Part shown: positions 63,391 to 64,000 of the stretch, one piece after another | Layout: each line of letters opens with the position of its first letter | Numbering within the stretch: position 1 is the first letter of the stretch | Assembly: GCF_047511655.1 (NCBI RefSeq) | Contig: NC_133391.1 | Coordinates: 134,138,906-134,202,905, forward strand | From: Castor canadensis | Lineage: Eukaryota > Chordata > Mammalia > Rodentia > Castoridae | DNA length: 64,000 nucleotides | Reading direction: 5' to 3' | Notes under the pieces: generated by a model | Told to the model about the DNA's origin: nothing | The model's input: only the letters and a program-made list of their open reading frames with translations | The model's database searches: none | Position numbers and translations under genes: made by a program

Positions 63391-64000
63391 ATAGCATCTA
63401 TGACATACCCAAATTAAATCTATTATGAAGATATTTTTATGACAAAATGCCACAATTTAAGAAACCTATATAAAAGTAGTCTTTTCACCTAAAAATCAGG
63501 AAAATCTATTGGAGACTTCTTTCATTCTCATAAGGAAACCCATGAAACAATCTTCGTTTCCTACTAACTTTGGAACTGGAAATGAAATTAAAAACACCAT
63601 GCTTAACAACTAAATGAGTGAGTAAAACTGCTTCAACAAAAACCAGTATGTTTAAATAGGGTATTTAAAATTAAAATGTATTTTTAATACTTACAAAGGT
63701 GTAACATTTAATAATGACCAAATTTCTAATCACTGAAATGGCATATTTCTTTGCTTTTTAAACCAATATTCAAGAATATCTTGGATTATAAATCATCAAA
63801 TCATATAACTATTCAAGGACACTTTGTAGCTTTTCAGCTTTTTTTACTATGAAAAAAAAATTTTTTTTAAAGTTGGCCACAAGGTATTTGACAGTAATAT
63901 AACTTACATTTTGGAAAAAAAAAAAAAAAATCAGTCTTTCTTGATCTAATAATACTCTTCATTCCCTAGTAACAAATTAAAAAGGCAGACATACATACAA
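63391..64000. other. AT-rich intronic sequence to window edge
   Basis: A- and T-homopolymer runs near 63840-63930. Nothing else seen. Confidence 0.4.

Larger units (their letters stand above)
55864..64000 (-). other. NDUFS4: NDUFS4 intron 2 (3' part)
   Basis: At least 8.1 kb of the intron upstream of exon 3, ending in CTTTAG at 55864. It contains ID-like SINEs, a long CA repeat, a B1-like SINE with perfect target-site duplication, an LTR at 62.9-63.4 kb and a repeat-poor block at about 59.4-60.0 kb. The stretch 60.4-62.9 kb is AT-rich with nothing recognisable. Confidence 0.9.

Overview
This is a mammalian nuclear window: AT-rich, with no bacterial-style operons and many retroelement copies. 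The abundant short SINEs combine a tRNA-like pol III module (A-box-like TGGCTCAAGTGG, B-box-like GTTCAAACC) with a B1/Alu-like module. This points to a rodent. A castorimorph such as beaver is my best guess, but that is inference from SINE style, not a proven identification.

Only one protein-coding gene can be supported: NDUFS4 (complex I 18 kDa / AQDQ accessory subunit), on the minus strand and truncated by the right edge of the window. Three coding exons are resolved to the base by reading frame, splice sites and phase: exon 3 (55691-55863), exon 4 (48221-48294) and terminal exon 5 (28859-28962). Their lengths of 173, 74 and 104 nt keep an open frame and give residues about 60-175 of the human protein. 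Exons 1-2 (mitochondrial presequence and mature N-terminus) lie beyond position 64000. Intron 4 is about 19.3 kb, intron 3 about 7.4 kb, and at least 8.1 kb of intron 2 is present. Two AATAAA signals follow the stop codon.

Positions 1-28.7 kb are intergenic DNA downstream of NDUFS4. They contain a 5'-truncated sense L1 with a 14-nt target-site duplication (2708-4885), several minus-strand L1 segments that dominate about 10.4-27.3 kb, MaLR-type LTRs, MIRs and SINEs. Positions 28.7-64 kb are the gene body. L1 is almost absent there, while SINEs, LTR fragments, MIR/L2 and one hAT-like MITE persist. Most SINEs in the window lie on the plus strand, which is antisense to NDUFS4.

I found no CRISPR array, prokaryotic operon, intact virus or new multi-gene system. 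The observations most worth checking are a SINE-derived cryptic splice acceptor just downstream of exon 4, repeat-poor intronic blocks that could be conserved noncoding DNA, a cluster of related LTR fragments in intron 4, and two short unassigned possible pseudogene remnants.
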